Origin: Alloalcanivorax mobilis
GTDB lineage: Bacteria; Pseudomonadota; Gammaproteobacteria; Pseudomonadales; Alcanivoracaceae
Length of the DNA: 64,000 nt
Assembly: GCF_002864685.1 (NCBI RefSeq)
Contig: NZ_NMQZ01000007.1
Coordinates: forward strand, 1 to 64,000
Direction of reading: 5' to 3'
Position 1 is the first letter of the stretch. Each line of letters begins with the position of its first letter. Below, piece after piece: positions 52,968 through 62,085 of the stretch. The notes beneath the pieces were generated by a model. It had not been told where the DNA came from. It saw only the letters and a program-made list of their open reading frames with translations, and searched no databases. The translations under genes and the position numbers were made by a program.

Positions 52968-53621
52968 TCAGGTGTTGGTGTCGGGATGGGAGCGCCACAG
53001 AGCGACGCCGAAATAGATCAGGCGCACCTGTTTTTCCGCGATCAACAACATTTCCTGCTGGCCGGTCTCGTCGTCTTCGTCCAGTTCCAGCATTTCCTGG
53101 GTCAGCGCCACCACGCCATTGACCACCGGCGACGCCATCATTTGAAGGTCCTCGGCGCTGACGTCGACCAGGAACGGGAACCGCGACATGTCCATGGCCA
53201 GCTCGCTGACGAACAGGCGGATCTCCCGGCGGATCGCCTGGCGCATGGTCGCCGAGCCGCCATAGAGTTCCTTGGAGACGAACAGGAAGTGGTTGCGGTT
53301 ATTGCGCACATAAGTGAAGAAGGTATCCATGGAGCCACGGATCATGCGCTCGCTGGGCAGCTCTTGCTGGCGCACTTCGCGCATCATCTGGCGCAGGGTG
53401 CGGAACGATTCGTCCAGCAGTGTCAGCCCGAGCGCGCTCATGTCTGGAAAATGGCGATAAAAGGCAGTGGGTACCACGCCGGCCCGTTTGGTCACCTCGC
53501 GAAGGCTCAATGAAGAGAACGGCGCTTTTTTGGCGACCAGATCCAACGCCGCGTCCATCAGGGCCTGACGGGTTCTGCCGCGCTTCGGGCGCCGCCCCCG
53601 GGTTGTCGTCTCTCTGCTCAA
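52968..53621 (-). CDS. desT: TetR-family repressor of desaturase genes (DesT/FabR-like)
   Basis: 217 residues: HTH from LMDAALDLVAKKAPFSSLSLREVTKRAGVVPTAFYRHFPDMSALG (family match in overlapping segments), with the FabR/DesT C-terminal domain (FVSKELYGGSATMRQAIRRE, FLVDVSAEDLQMMASPVVNGVVA). In Pseudomonas aeruginosa DesT senses the ratio of saturated to unsaturated acyl-CoA and represses desCB. The same divergent arrangement is present here, and an operator-like palindrome overlaps the desC promoter. The gene name rests on that synteny. Confidence 0.88.
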   Translation of the reverse strand: MSRETTTRGRRPKRGRTRQALMDAALDLVAKKAPFSSLSLREVTKRAGVVPTAFYRHFPDMSALGLTLLDESFRTLRQMMREVRQQELPSERMIRGSMDTFFTYVRNNRNHFLFVSKELYGGSATMRQAIRREIRLFVSELAMDMSRFPFLVDVSAEDLQMMASPVVNGVVALTQEMLELDEDDETGQQEMLLIAEKQVRLIYFGVALWRSHPDTNT

Positions 53622-53695
53622 CGTTTGTTTACTCCCGAACCATCATTTTTATTCTTTCCCGCCTCGCCATGTTAATCATCTTTCCTTTTTGGTTG

Positions 53696-53722
53696 TACAC
53701 AACTTATTGATTTTGTTGTGTA
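53696..53722. promoter_or_regulatory. Inverted repeat in desT-desC intergenic region
   Basis: TACACAAC (53696-53703) and GTTGTGTA (53715-53722) are exact reverse complements 11 bases apart, within the A/T-rich divergent promoter region. It lies on the desT side of the desC promoter and may be a second operator or a site for autoregulation. Confidence 0.45.
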
Positions 53723-53733
53723 AAAAAGTATTT

Positions 53734-53773
53734 GTGAACAGGTGTTGACTAGCGCTGCTTGTGGCGTTACAAA
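53734..53773 (+). promoter_or_regulatory. desCB promoter with DesT operator
   Basis: -35 TTGACT (53745-53750), a 17-base spacer and -10 TACAAA (53768-53773) form a good promoter about 30 bases before the desC ATG. The near-palindrome GTGAACA-GG-TGTTGAC (53734-53749; one mismatched pair) covers the -35, as expected for a TetR-type operator. Confidence 0.6.
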
Positions 53774-53803
53774 GTGCACAACTGTAAACAAGAGGAGTCG
53801 GGC

Positions 53804-54886
53804 ATGATCTCAATCCCGTCCACCGAAAAACGCTGGGCCCGGCGCCTGGGCAATGCCCTGGCGACGCCGTTTACCCCGGAAGACTACCTGGCCCTGTTCA
53901 ATCCGTTGCACTCCGCCCGGGAGACCCGCGCGCGGGTGCGCCAGGTGGTCCGTGAAACTGATCGCGCCGTCACTTTGCAATTGCAGCCCAACCGGCTGTG
54001 GCGCGGCCATCGCGCCGGGCAGCATGTTTTGCTGGGCGTGGAGATCAATGGCGTGCGTCGGCAGCGCTGTTTTTCTCTCTCCTCGGCCCCTTCGGACCCC
54101 TACCCGTGCGTATCGATCAAGGCCAATGGCCAGGGCGGCGTCAGTGACCACCTGGTGCGGCACGCCCGCGCCGGTGATCTGCTGGTGCTGGGCGAGGCGA
54201 GCGGCGACTTCGTGTTGCCCGGCCCCGCTCCCGAGCGGTTGTTGCTGGTCAGCGCGGGCTCAGGGCTTACACCCGTTCACAGTATCGCAAAGGAACTGCT
54301 GGCGTCCAATCAAGAGCTGAATCTGGTTTGGTTCCACTTCGAACGCCGCTATCAGGACCTGATGCTGGCCTCGTCACTGCGCGACCTGAGCGCCGATCCG
54401 CGCCTTGATCTGCGTGTTGTGCTCAGTGGTGAACCGCCGCGGGCAGGGGATCTGCAAGGGCGGCTGGATGAACACTGGCTCACCGAACAACAGGTGGATG
54501 CCGAAGAGCGCACGCTGCTCACCTGTGGCCCGGCGGGCTTTCTCGACACCGTGATCGGCTGGCACCAGCGGCACGGCCGGGCGCCGCTGCTGCATGAGCG
54601 CTTCCAGGCGGCGCCGGTGAGCGCCGGCCACGGCGGCCGGGTGGTGTTTGCCCGCAGTGGCGGCGAGATGCGCACCGACGGCTCGGTGTCGCTGCTGGAG
54701 GCCGCGGAACAAGCCGGGCTGAAACCGCAACACGGCTGCCGCATGGGCATCTGCCACACCTGTAAATGCCAGGTTAAGCGCGGCCGGGTGCGTGATCTGA
54801 ACAGCGGCGAGAGCCGTGAGCTGAACAACGAAGCAATTCGAATCTGCATTCACGCCGCCGAGGGCGACGTGGAAATGGACTTGTAG
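53804..54886 (+). CDS. desC: Desaturase-linked ferredoxin-type oxidoreductase
   Basis: 360 residues with three parts: FAD domain (RCFSLSSAP), NAD(P)H domain (LLVSAGSGLTPVHSIAKEL, LLTCGPAGFLD) and a C-terminal plant-type [2Fe-2S] domain (CRMGICHTCKCQ, last Cys in ICIH). It passes electrons from NAD(P)H to the desaturase encoded 30 bases downstream, as DesC does for DesB in Pseudomonas. AGAGGAG before the ATG fixes the start; the frame extends upstream without a ribosome site. Confidence 0.9.
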   Translation: MISIPSTEKRWARRLGNALATPFTPEDYLALFNPLHSARETRARVRQVVRETDRAVTLQLQPNRLWRGHRAGQHVLLGVEINGVRRQRCFSLSSAPSDPYPCVSIKANGQGGVSDHLVRHARAGDLLVLGEASGDFVLPGPAPERLLLVSAGSGLTPVHSIAKELLASNQELNLVWFHFERRYQDLMLASSLRDLSADPRLDLRVVLSGEPPRAGDLQGRLDEHWLTEQQVDAEERTLLTCGPAGFLDTVIGWHQRHGRAPLLHERFQAAPVSAGHGGRVVFARSGGEMRTDGSVSLLEAAEQAGLKPQHGCRMGICHTCKCQVKRGRVRDLNSGESRELNNEAIRICIHAAEGDVEMDL

Positions 54887-54916
54887 GAGCCCTGACAGGC
54901 TCCGAGGAGAAAGACC

Positions 54917-56035
54917 ATGAATGCGAACGCTGAAATGATCGATCCGGTGATTTTTGAACGTAAAGGCACCCGTCTTACCCGTTCCCAGGTGGAGGCGTTC
55001 GGTGCCGAAATTCAGGCTCTGCGCGACCAGGTGATGGCCGATCGGGGCGCCAGGGACGCGCGTTACATCCGCCGTGTGGTGCGCGCCCAGAAAGGCTTCG
55101 AAGTGGCTGGCCGGGGGCTTCTGTTCCTGGGCGTCCTGCCGCCGGCCTGGCTGGCCGGGACCGCACTGCTGTCGCTCTCCAAGATTCTCGAGAACATGGA
55201 GATCGGCCATAACGTCATGCATGCGCAGTGGGATTGGCTGGGTGATCCGGCCCTGGATTCTTCCACCTACGATTGGGACAACACCTGCCCGGCGGAGCAG
55301 TGGAAGCACTCGCACAATTATATGCATCACACCTATACCAACGTGGTCGGCAAGGATCGCGACGTCGGCTACGGCATCATGCGCATGTCCGACGAGCAGC
55401 GCTGGAACCCGATCTATCTGTTTCAGCCGGTCTATAACTGGGTGCTGGCGGGCCTGTTCCAATGGGGCGTGGCGCTCCATGACCTGGAAGTGGAAAAGGT
55501 ACTCAAGGGCGAAAAGAGCTGGAGTGAGTATCGCCGCCAGCGCCGTCTGATCATGAAAAAGGTGCGTAAGCAGGTGGCCAAGGATTATCTGCTCTTCCCG
55601 CTGCTGGCCGGGCCCTTCGCGCCCTGGGTGCTGGCCGGCAATCTGAGCGCCAATCTGATCCGTAACCTGTGGTCCTATCTGATCATCTTTTGCGGCCACT
55701 TCACCGAGGACGCGCAGATGTTCACCGAGCAGGAGATTGAGAATGAAAGCCGTGGTCAGTGGTATTTGCGTCAATTACTGGGCTCTTCGAACCTGGAAGG
55801 CGGGCCGATCTTCCACATTCTCAGTGGCAACCTGAGTCATCAGATCGAGCACCATCTGTTCCCGGATATGCCCTCCAACCGCTATAAAGAGGTGGCGCCG
55901 AAGGTGCGCGAAATCGCCGAACGCTATGGCCTGAACTACAACAGCGGTCGCCTGGGCCGACAGTTTGGCACCGTGCTTAAGCGCATTCACCGGCTCGCGC
56001 TGCCTGGCCGCAAAGCGGACCTGGCCAGTGCCTGA
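54917..56035 (+). CDS. desB: Acyl-CoA/fatty acid delta-9 desaturase
   Basis: 372-residue membrane di-iron desaturase. The three His boxes are HNVMH (98-102), HSHNYMHH (131-138) and HQIEHH (about 311), with hydrophobic spans between. It introduces a cis double bond into acyl chains using O2 and electrons from DesC, adjusting membrane fluidity and using exogenous saturated acyl-CoA. The DesT-DesC-DesB order is that of P. aeruginosa PA4890-PA4888. GAGGAG lies before the ATG. Confidence 0.92.
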   Translation: MNANAEMIDPVIFERKGTRLTRSQVEAFGAEIQALRDQVMADRGARDARYIRRVVRAQKGFEVAGRGLLFLGVLPPAWLAGTALLSLSKILENMEIGHNVMHAQWDWLGDPALDSSTYDWDNTCPAEQWKHSHNYMHHTYTNVVGKDRDVGYGIMRMSDEQRWNPIYLFQPVYNWVLAGLFQWGVALHDLEVEKVLKGEKSWSEYRRQRRLIMKKVRKQVAKDYLLFPLLAGPFAPWVLAGNLSANLIRNLWSYLIIFCGHFTEDAQMFTEQEIENESRGQWYLRQLLGSSNLEGGPIFHILSGNLSHQIEHHLFPDMPSNRYKEVAPKVREIAERYGLNYNSGRLGRQFGTVLKRIHRLALPGRKADLASA

Positions 56036-56162
56036 GAGGTCGCCTTGCCCGCGTGGCCGGCAACGGCCACGCAAGTCGTTTTGCGAAGCGGTTCCGGCTC
56101 TCCCGGGGCTGTGCTAACCTGCTTGCTTGGTATGTACCACCACTCGGGGACGTCGCAAAAGG

Positions 56163-57191
56163 ATGGCAGAACTGACCGATTCCGGTGTGCTCCTGCGCAT
56201 GGCGTACAGGGCCATGAAAAATGCCGGTATAAACGCGGACGCCGTGCTGGCCGAAATCGGCCTGGACCGCTCGATCCTTGAGATCCCGGACTTGCGCACA
56301 CCCCACGATGGCCAGGAATGGTTCTGGCAGGCGCTGGAGAAAGTCTCCGGCGATCCGCATGTGGGTTTGCATCTGGGTAAACACATGCCCACCTATAAAG
56401 GGCAAGTGCTGGAGTATCTGTTTCTCTCCAGCCCCAACTTCGGCGAAGGCCTGCGCCGTGCGCTCAACTATCAGCGCCTGCTCTCCGACGCCGCCCGTGC
56501 CGAACTGTTCGACGAAGGCGAGCGTATCTTTCTGCGCCAGCCATTTTGGGGGCGCCGCCTGGCCCACCTCAACGAATGCGTGATGATGGGGCTGATCAAG
56601 TTTTTCGCCTTCGTCACCGACGGTGCCTTCGAACCCCTGGAGATTCATTTCGGCCACGAGCGCCACGCCGACCGGGATGAATACGAGCGCGTGTTCGGCT
56701 GCCCGGTGAAATTCGAGATGCCGTCGGTCGGGGTCTATTTCGACGCGCGGCTGATGGCGCTGTCTTCCGCTCACCACGAACCGGAACTGCTGCGTTTGCA
56801 CGAGCAGTTGGCCAGTGAGCAGGTGGCACGCCTGGAGAAACAGGATCTGGTGGCGCAGGTGAACCGGCTGATCGCCGAGTTGCTGGAATCCGGGCACGCC
56901 AATCTGGAGGAAGTCGCCGAGCGGCTGGGCATCAAGGCGCGGCAATTGCGCACCCGGCTCGCCGACGCCGGCACCAACTTCAACCAACTGGTCGCCGATT
57001 ACCGCTGCAAGCTGGCGAAACGGTTGCTGGCCGGTACCGATGAATCCATCGACGAGATCGTTTATCTCACCGGTTTTTCCGAGCCGTCCACTTTTTATCG
57101 CGCGTTCAAGCGCTGGGTGGGCATGACGCCCATCGAGTATCGCAAGATGAAAGCGGAAGAAGACGCGGCGGCGGCTCGCGAAGCGCACTGA
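56163..57191 (+). CDS. AraC family transcriptional regulator (arabinose-binding-like N-terminus)
   Basis: 342 residues. The N-terminal 200 belong to the Arabinose_bd/OruR group (LRMAYRAMKNAGINADAVL, QALEKVSGDPHVGLHLG), and the C-terminal double HTH includes EEVAERLGIKARQLRTRLADAG and EIVYLTGFSEPSTFYRAFKRW, then GMTPIEYRK. Targets are unknown; lipid or alcohol use genes nearby are candidates by position only. The ATG at 56163 gives the family-usual length; a TTG 36 bases earlier is less likely. A terminator follows. Confidence 0.88.
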   Translation: MAELTDSGVLLRMAYRAMKNAGINADAVLAEIGLDRSILEIPDLRTPHDGQEWFWQALEKVSGDPHVGLHLGKHMPTYKGQVLEYLFLSSPNFGEGLRRALNYQRLLSDAARAELFDEGERIFLRQPFWGRRLAHLNECVMMGLIKFFAFVTDGAFEPLEIHFGHERHADRDEYERVFGCPVKFEMPSVGVYFDARLMALSSAHHEPELLRLHEQLASEQVARLEKQDLVAQVNRLIAELLESGHANLEEVAERLGIKARQLRTRLADAGTNFNQLVADYRCKLAKRLLAGTDESIDEIVYLTGFSEPSTFYRAFKRWVGMTPIEYRKMKAEEDAAAAREAH

Positions 57192-57199
57192 CTCAGCTC

Positions 57200-57231
57200 C
57201 GGCCGGGCGAACGCTCTGGCCGTTTTCATTT
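57200..57231 (+). terminator. Rho-independent terminator after araC-type gene
   Basis: GGCCGGGCG-AA-CGCTCTGGCC folds to a long stem with one mismatch and G-U pairing, followed by GTTTTCATTT. Lies eight bases after the stop codon. Confidence 0.6.
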
Positions 57232-57366
57232 CCGATTAATGTTGCTCCGTTACACTGCCCGTTGGTGGCCGGCCTGCTGTTAAACGCACGGCCTTCTACC
57301 ATTGTGCACGGCACTTTGGCGTGCATCGGGGCGTGCGGCGCCCATTATTGAATCGGGGTCGAAGCA

Positions 57367-58344
57367 GTGGGGCGTGCTCAGGCGGATAAGGTCAGCGGGG
57401 CGCACAGCCGCCGTCGCATCGGTTGGTTTGTTGTGCTGATCGCGGTATTGATCGGTCTGTTGCTGGTGATCCAGCGTTATCATTGGGACGCGCGCCTTTA
57501 TTACTCCGTTAAAAGCCACTGGAGTGAGAACGATTGGCGCGGTCGCAGCCTGTGGCTGCCCGATTACCAGGCGGTGATTGAAGCCAGGCCGATAGAAGGC
57601 GTGCGCCAGAACCTCTCCTCGATCCTCTACGATCCCGAACACGATCGGCTACTGGGCGTGACTAACGGCCCGGCTGAGATCGTGGCATTGAGCAAAGAAG
57701 GGGAGTTGCTGGCGCGTTATCCATTGATGGGTTTTGGCGACGTCGAGGCGATCGGCTACCTGGGCGATGGCATGATGGTGATGGTGGACGAACGCGCCCA
57801 GCAATTCAGTTTCGCGCCGCTGCCCGAACAGCCCGGGCCGATCCGCATCGAACAGGCCCAGGTGTTGTCGCTGGGCATCAATCTGAACGGCAACAAAGGC
57901 TTTGAGGGCACCAGCTACGACCCGGTCAATGATCGGCTGTTCGTGGTCAAGGAGCGTGATCCGCGCCAGCTTTACGAGATCCGTGGCGTTCGTGCCAGTC
58001 TCGGCCACGGCCTGCACTTGCACATCCACGACCGCACCGAATGGATCGAACGCTCGGTGTTCGGTACCGACCTCTCCGGCGTGCATTACGATCCGGCTAC
58101 CGGGCACCTGGTGGTGCTCAGCGACGAATCCAATCTGCTGGTGGAAATGACCGATCAGGGTGAGTTCGTCAGCTTCCGCACCTTACTGGGCGGCTGGTTT
58201 GGCCGTGGCGACTTGCATGACAGTGCGCCGCAACCGGAAGGCGTGGCCCTGGACGATCAGGGCAATCTGTACGTGGTCAGCGAGCCCAACCTGTTTTATC
58301 GCTTCCGCAAGCCCGCTGCCGGCGCCGTCAACGCGGACCCTTGA
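57367..58344 (+). CDS. SdiA-regulated domain (YjiK-type) anchored protein
   Basis: 325 residues: N-terminal membrane anchor (about 18-40) then a beta-propeller-like domain of the SdiA-regulated family (LSSILYDPEHDRLLGVTNGPAEIVALS, GFGDVEAIGYLGDGMMVMVDER, GFEGTSYDPVNDRLFVVKERDP, QPEGVALDDQGNLYVVSEPNLFYRF). The domain may bind calcium or small ligands in the periplasm. GTG start after GGGGTCGAAG. Its 3' end overlaps the convergent fxsA by 17 bases. Confidence 0.82.
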   Translation: MGRAQADKVSGAHSRRRIGWFVVLIAVLIGLLLVIQRYHWDARLYYSVKSHWSENDWRGRSLWLPDYQAVIEARPIEGVRQNLSSILYDPEHDRLLGVTNGPAEIVALSKEGELLARYPLMGFGDVEAIGYLGDGMMVMVDERAQQFSFAPLPEQPGPIRIEQAQVLSLGINLNGNKGFEGTSYDPVNDRLFVVKERDPRQLYEIRGVRASLGHGLHLHIHDRTEWIERSVFGTDLSGVHYDPATGHLVVLSDESNLLVEMTDQGEFVSFRTLLGGWFGRGDLHDSAPQPEGVALDDQGNLYVVSEPNLFYRFRKPAAGAVNADP

Positions 58345-58858
58345 TGGAGGGATCGTCTTCGCTGCGCGCCTCGCCCTCGATGATCTCGCCCTGGTGGTCA
58401 TCGTTGGCCGGCCGATGGCCGCCAAACGGACCGCCGCCGGGGGCGCCGCCCCGGCTCTGGTAGAAGAAGGCGCCGCCGCCGGAGCCGGTGGTGAACGCCT
58501 GCACCGTGCCGCGCTTGATCAGGCGCGCCGCCAGAGCGCGCCGGGACGCCGGCAGCAGCAGTACCAGGCCGGTCGCGTCGCTGATGAAACCGGGGGTGAT
58601 CAGCAGAGCGCCGCCGAGCAACAACATTATCCCCTCGACCAGCTCCCGACCCGGCATTTCGCCCTGATTAACCCGTTGATTGAGCCGCTGCCAGGTTTCC
58701 AGTCCCTGATGGCGGAACAGCGCCGAACCGACCAGCGCGGTCAGCACCACCAGACCGATGGTGATCGGCCAGCCGATCACGTCGGCGGCGGCGGCGAGCA
58801 CCATCACCTCCACGATCGCGAACACCAGGATAAACAGGAAAATCCGGCCGAAACCCAT
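58328..58858 (-). CDS. fxsA: FxsA family membrane protein
   Basis: 176 residues with three or four hydrophobic segments (FLFILVFAIVEVMVLAAAADVIGW, then GIMLLLGGALLITPGFISDATGL), the core FxsA motif GGALLLxPGFxTD. A Gly-rich tail follows. FxsA overproduction blocks exclusion of phage T7 by the F plasmid PifA in E. coli; its native role is not known. GAGGGTGGC precedes the ATG. The 3' end overlaps the SdiA-regulated-type gene convergently. Confidence 0.85.
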   Translation of the reverse strand: MGFGRIFLFILVFAIVEVMVLAAAADVIGWPITIGLVVLTALVGSALFRHQGLETWQRLNQRVNQGEMPGRELVEGIMLLLGGALLITPGFISDATGLVLLLPASRRALAARLIKRGTVQAFTTGSGGGAFFYQSRGGAPGGGPFGGHRPANDDHQGEIIEGEARSEDDPSIKGPR

Positions 58859-58964
58859 GCCACCCTCGAAACATCATTGCGGCGCGGAACACGCCTTTAA
58901 CCGTCAAGATGGCGCTAACGGTGGGAGGATTCAAGGGGCAGGCGCGGGCAGAACGTCCACGCCA

Positions 58965-59125
58965 GTTGAAAGTTACAAGTTAAAAGTTGAAAGCGCGGTA
59001 GCGCCTGGGGAGGGCGCCGGGCCGTGGTGTCCGCGCGGAAGGCTAAACACCAGGCCCGGCCGAAGGCCGTGGATGTTGGGGGGGGCCGGCCGGGCCCTTT
59101 TAACTTTTAACTTTCAACTTTTAAC
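58965..59125. repeat. Inverted GTTRAAA heptamer element after fabG
   Basis: Four 7-base units (GTTGAAA, GTTACAA, GTTAAAA, GTTGAAA) at 58965-58992, a GC-rich core of about 105 bases, then four units of the complementary type (TTTTAAC, TTTTAAC, TTTCAAC, TTTTAAC) at 59098-59125. The arms can pair into an A/T-rich stem around a GC core. Located between fxsA and the 3' end of fabG, both on the minus strand, so it may stop fabG transcription. Confidence 0.82.
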
Positions 59126-59135
59126 CGCGCTTTTC

Positions 59136-60554
59136 TCAAGCCCCCAGCATCATCTGGCCACACACCCGTACCACATTGCCGGTCAGGCCCTGGGCCGCGG
59201 GGCTGGCGAAAAAGGCGATGGTTTCCGCCACGTCCACCGGCTGGCCGCCCTGGTTCATGGCGTTCATGCGCCGGCCGGCCTCGCGAATGGTGAACGGAAT
59301 GGCGGCGGTCATCTGCGTTTCGATAAAGCCCGGCGCCACCGCGTTGACGGTGATGCCCTGGTCGGCGTATTCCCCGGAATAGGTGTCGATCATGCCGATC
59401 ACCGCCGCTTTGGAGGTGCCGTAGTTGGTCTGCCCCAGGTTACCGGCGATGCCGGCGATGGAGCTGATCGAGATAATACGGCCGCCGTCGCCCATGCCGC
59501 CGTCGGCGATCAATTGCTCGTTAATGCGCAACTGGCTGGCGATGTTGATGTTCAACACCATATCCCAGAAGTTTTCCGGCATGTTGCCGAGCATTTTGTC
59601 GCGGGTCACGCCGGCGTTGTGCACCAGAATGTCCAGACCGCCCATCTCCCGGGCGGCTTCGGCGATGGCCCGTGGCGCCTGCTCGGAGGTGATGTCCAGT
59701 TCCAGCGTCTTGCCGCCGATCTCGGCGGCCACGGTGTTGAGATCTTCCGCCATCGGCGGGATGTCCAGCACCGTGACCTCGGCGCCGTCCCGGGCCAGCA
59801 CTCGGGCAATGGCGGCGCCGATGCCCCGTGAGCCGCCGGTGACCAGCGCTTTCTTGCCGGCCAGGGGTTGCTCCCAGTTGAACGTTTCGGCCTGGAAGCC
59901 GGCCTGGGCCACGCGCACCACTTGCGCCGACACGTAAGCCGATTTCGGCGACAGGAAGAAATGCAGCGGGGCGGCCAACTGGCTTTCCGCGCCGGCTTCC
60001 ACATACACCAGCTGCACCGTGGAGCCGCGCTTGATCTCCTTGCCCACCGAGCGGGTAAAGCCTTCCAGGGCGCGCTGAGCGACGCGGGCCGTGCCGGTCA
60101 GGGTTTCAGGGGTGCGTCCGATCACGATCACGCGGGCGCAGCTGTCGAGTTTTTTCACCACCGGGTGAAAGAATTCCCACAACGCCTTTAACTGGTCCGG
60201 GTGTTCGATGCCGGTGGCATCGAACACCAGGGCCTTGAATTTGCTGTCGTCTTCCCGGGTGGCGGTGTAGTTGTCGGCGCTGACGCCGGCGGCGGCGGCC
60301 TGCTTCTGCAGATCGGTGGCGTTGGCGGTGTTGGCGAGTACCGCGGCGCTCGCCTCCGGCGCGCCCTTGAGCGTGGCGAACACGGTGTCCACCGCGCTGG
60401 ACCCGGGCGCGGCGCCGACCAGAACCCGGCCTTTGATGAAGGAAGTTCGGCCCGGTTGCCAGCGCTCGAGAATCACCGGAATCGGCAGATTGATGGCGCT
60501 GAACAGCGCCTTGCCCATCGGAGAGTTGGCAATCGCCTGATAAGTATCGCTCAT
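59136..60554 (-). CDS. High-molecular-weight 3-oxoacyl reductase (FabG4-like)
   Basis: 472 residues. The C-terminal half is an SDR: TGGSRGIGAAIARVLA, HNAGVTRDKMLGNM, and catalytic Tyr/Lys in NYGTSKAAV. The N-terminal 200 residues are a degenerate flavodoxin-like Rossmann half as in mycobacterial FabG4. Relatives reduce 3-oxoacyl-CoA/ACP with NADH and act with MaoC-type hydratases and FadA-like thiolases. It is divergent from a thiolase gene, fitting a two-gene acyl-CoA unit. The start is an ATG after AGGACAGGACC. Confidence 0.87.
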   Translation of the reverse strand: MSDTYQAIANSPMGKALFSAINLPIPVILERWQPGRTSFIKGRVLVGAAPGSSAVDTVFATLKGAPEASAAVLANTANATDLQKQAAAAGVSADNYTATREDDSKFKALVFDATGIEHPDQLKALWEFFHPVVKKLDSCARVIVIGRTPETLTGTARVAQRALEGFTRSVGKEIKRGSTVQLVYVEAGAESQLAAPLHFFLSPKSAYVSAQVVRVAQAGFQAETFNWEQPLAGKKALVTGGSRGIGAAIARVLARDGAEVTVLDIPPMAEDLNTVAAEIGGKTLELDITSEQAPRAIAEAAREMGGLDILVHNAGVTRDKMLGNMPENFWDMVLNINIASQLRINEQLIADGGMGDGGRIISISSIAGIAGNLGQTNYGTSKAAVIGMIDTYSGEYADQGITVNAVAPGFIETQMTAAIPFTIREAGRRMNAMNQGGQPVDVAETIAFFASPAAQGLTGNVVRVCGQMMLGA

Positions 60555-60798
60555 GGTCCTGTCCTTTGCCGTGCAATGATCCGCTGCGGCGCGCCGGATC
60601 GAAGAAGGGGCGTCGCCGCTTTCAGGGTGCGTATTGAAGCACCGGCCTGTAAAGGGTGTATTGACCGGCCCGGGAAGCGCAGGGGGCGCCGAAGCCAATG
60701 AGGCACACCGGCGGACCGCTAGACTGCGCTCATCTGTTAACCTGGGCGCGACGCCGAGAGCACACTCCGGCGCAACCGCCACTGTGGAGGAATTAACT

Positions 60799-62085
60799 AT
60801 GCTGGCAGGCGAGAACGTACGCAAGGTAGCCATTGTCGGCGGCAACCGCATTCCCTTTGCCCGCTCCAACAGCGCTTATTTCGAGGTCAGCAACCAGGAC
60901 ATGTTCACCGCCGCGCTGAATGGCCTGGTGGACCGCTTCAAACTCCACGGCGAGCGCATGGGCGAAGTCGCCGCTGGCGCGGTGATGAAGCACTCCCGCG
61001 ACTTCAATCTGGTGCGCGAATGCGTGCTTGGCTCCAAGCTCGCCCCGGAAACGCCGGCCTACGATCTTCAGCAGGCCTGCGGCACCGGCCTGGAAGCGGC
61101 CATCCTGGTGGCCAACAAAATCGCGCTGGGGCAGATTGACTGCGCCGTGGCCGGTGGCGTGGACACCACCTCGGATGCGCCGCTGGGCGTTAACGAGCAG
61201 GCGCGCAAGGTGTTCATGGAGATCAACCGCGCCAAAAGCACCGGCGATAAACTCAAACAGGCGATCAAGCTGATCAATCCCAAGCTGATGATCCCGGACA
61301 TTCCCAAGAACGGCGAGCCGCGCACCGGCTTGTCCATGGGCGAGCACCAGGCGATCACCGCCGCCGAATGGGGCATCCCCCGTGAAGCCCAGGACGAGCT
61401 GGCCTGGCGTTCCCACCAGAACCTGGCCAAATCCTATGAGGAAGGCTGGCAGCAGGACCTGATGACGCCGTTCCATGGCCTGGAGCGCGACAACAACATG
61501 CGTGGCGACTCCACCATCGAGAAGCTGGCTACCTTGAAGCCGGTGTTCGGCGGCCCCGAGGGCACCATGACCGCCGCCAACTCCACGCCGCTTACCGATG
61601 GCGCCTCCGCGGTGCTGCTGGCCACCGAGGCCTGGGCAACCGAGCGCGGCCTGCCGGTGCAGGCGTACATGACCCATTGTGAAACCGCCGCGGTGGATTT
61701 CATCGGTAAAAAAGAAGGGCTGCTGATGGCGCCGGCCTACGCGGTGCCGCGCATGCTTGATCGTGCTGGCCTGACCTTGCAGGATTTCGATTTCTACGAG
61801 ATCCACGAGGCGTTCGCGTCCCAGGTGCTGACCACCTTGAAAGCCTGGCAGGACGAAACCTTCTGCAAAGAGCGCCTGGGCCGCGATAAGCCGCTCGGTG
61901 CCATCGACATGAACAAGCTGAACGTGAAGGGCTCGTCCCTGGCCGCCGGCCACCCGTTCGCCGCCACCGGCGGCCGCATCCTCGCCAACGCCGCCAAACT
62001 GCTCAACCAGAAAGGCTCCGGCCGCTGTTTGATCTCGATCTGCGCCGCCGGCGGGCAGGGGGTTGTGGCGATCGTGGAAAAATAA
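60799..62085 (+). CDS. Acetyl-CoA C-acyltransferase (thiolase, FadI/FadA2-like)
   Basis: 428-residue thiolase. The nucleophile is Cys94 (QQACGTGLEA); HEAFASQ and ICAAGGQG supply the His and second Cys. The GHPxGxTG motif reads GHPFAATGGR. Its length and N-terminus (GENVRKVAIVGGNRIPFARS) match the FadI/FadA2 subgroup. It catalyses thiolytic cleavage or condensation of 3-oxoacyl-CoA. GGAGG at 60786 fixes the ATG. The heptamer array begins at the base after its stop codon. Confidence 0.9.
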   Translation: MLAGENVRKVAIVGGNRIPFARSNSAYFEVSNQDMFTAALNGLVDRFKLHGERMGEVAAGAVMKHSRDFNLVRECVLGSKLAPETPAYDLQQACGTGLEAAILVANKIALGQIDCAVAGGVDTTSDAPLGVNEQARKVFMEINRAKSTGDKLKQAIKLINPKLMIPDIPKNGEPRTGLSMGEHQAITAAEWGIPREAQDELAWRSHQNLAKSYEEGWQQDLMTPFHGLERDNNMRGDSTIEKLATLKPVFGGPEGTMTAANSTPLTDGASAVLLATEAWATERGLPVQAYMTHCETAAVDFIGKKEGLLMAPAYAVPRMLDRAGLTLQDFDFYEIHEAFASQVLTTLKAWQDETFCKERLGRDKPLGAIDMNKLNVKGSSLAAGHPFAATGGRILANAAKLLNQKGSGRCLISICAAGGQGVVAIVEK

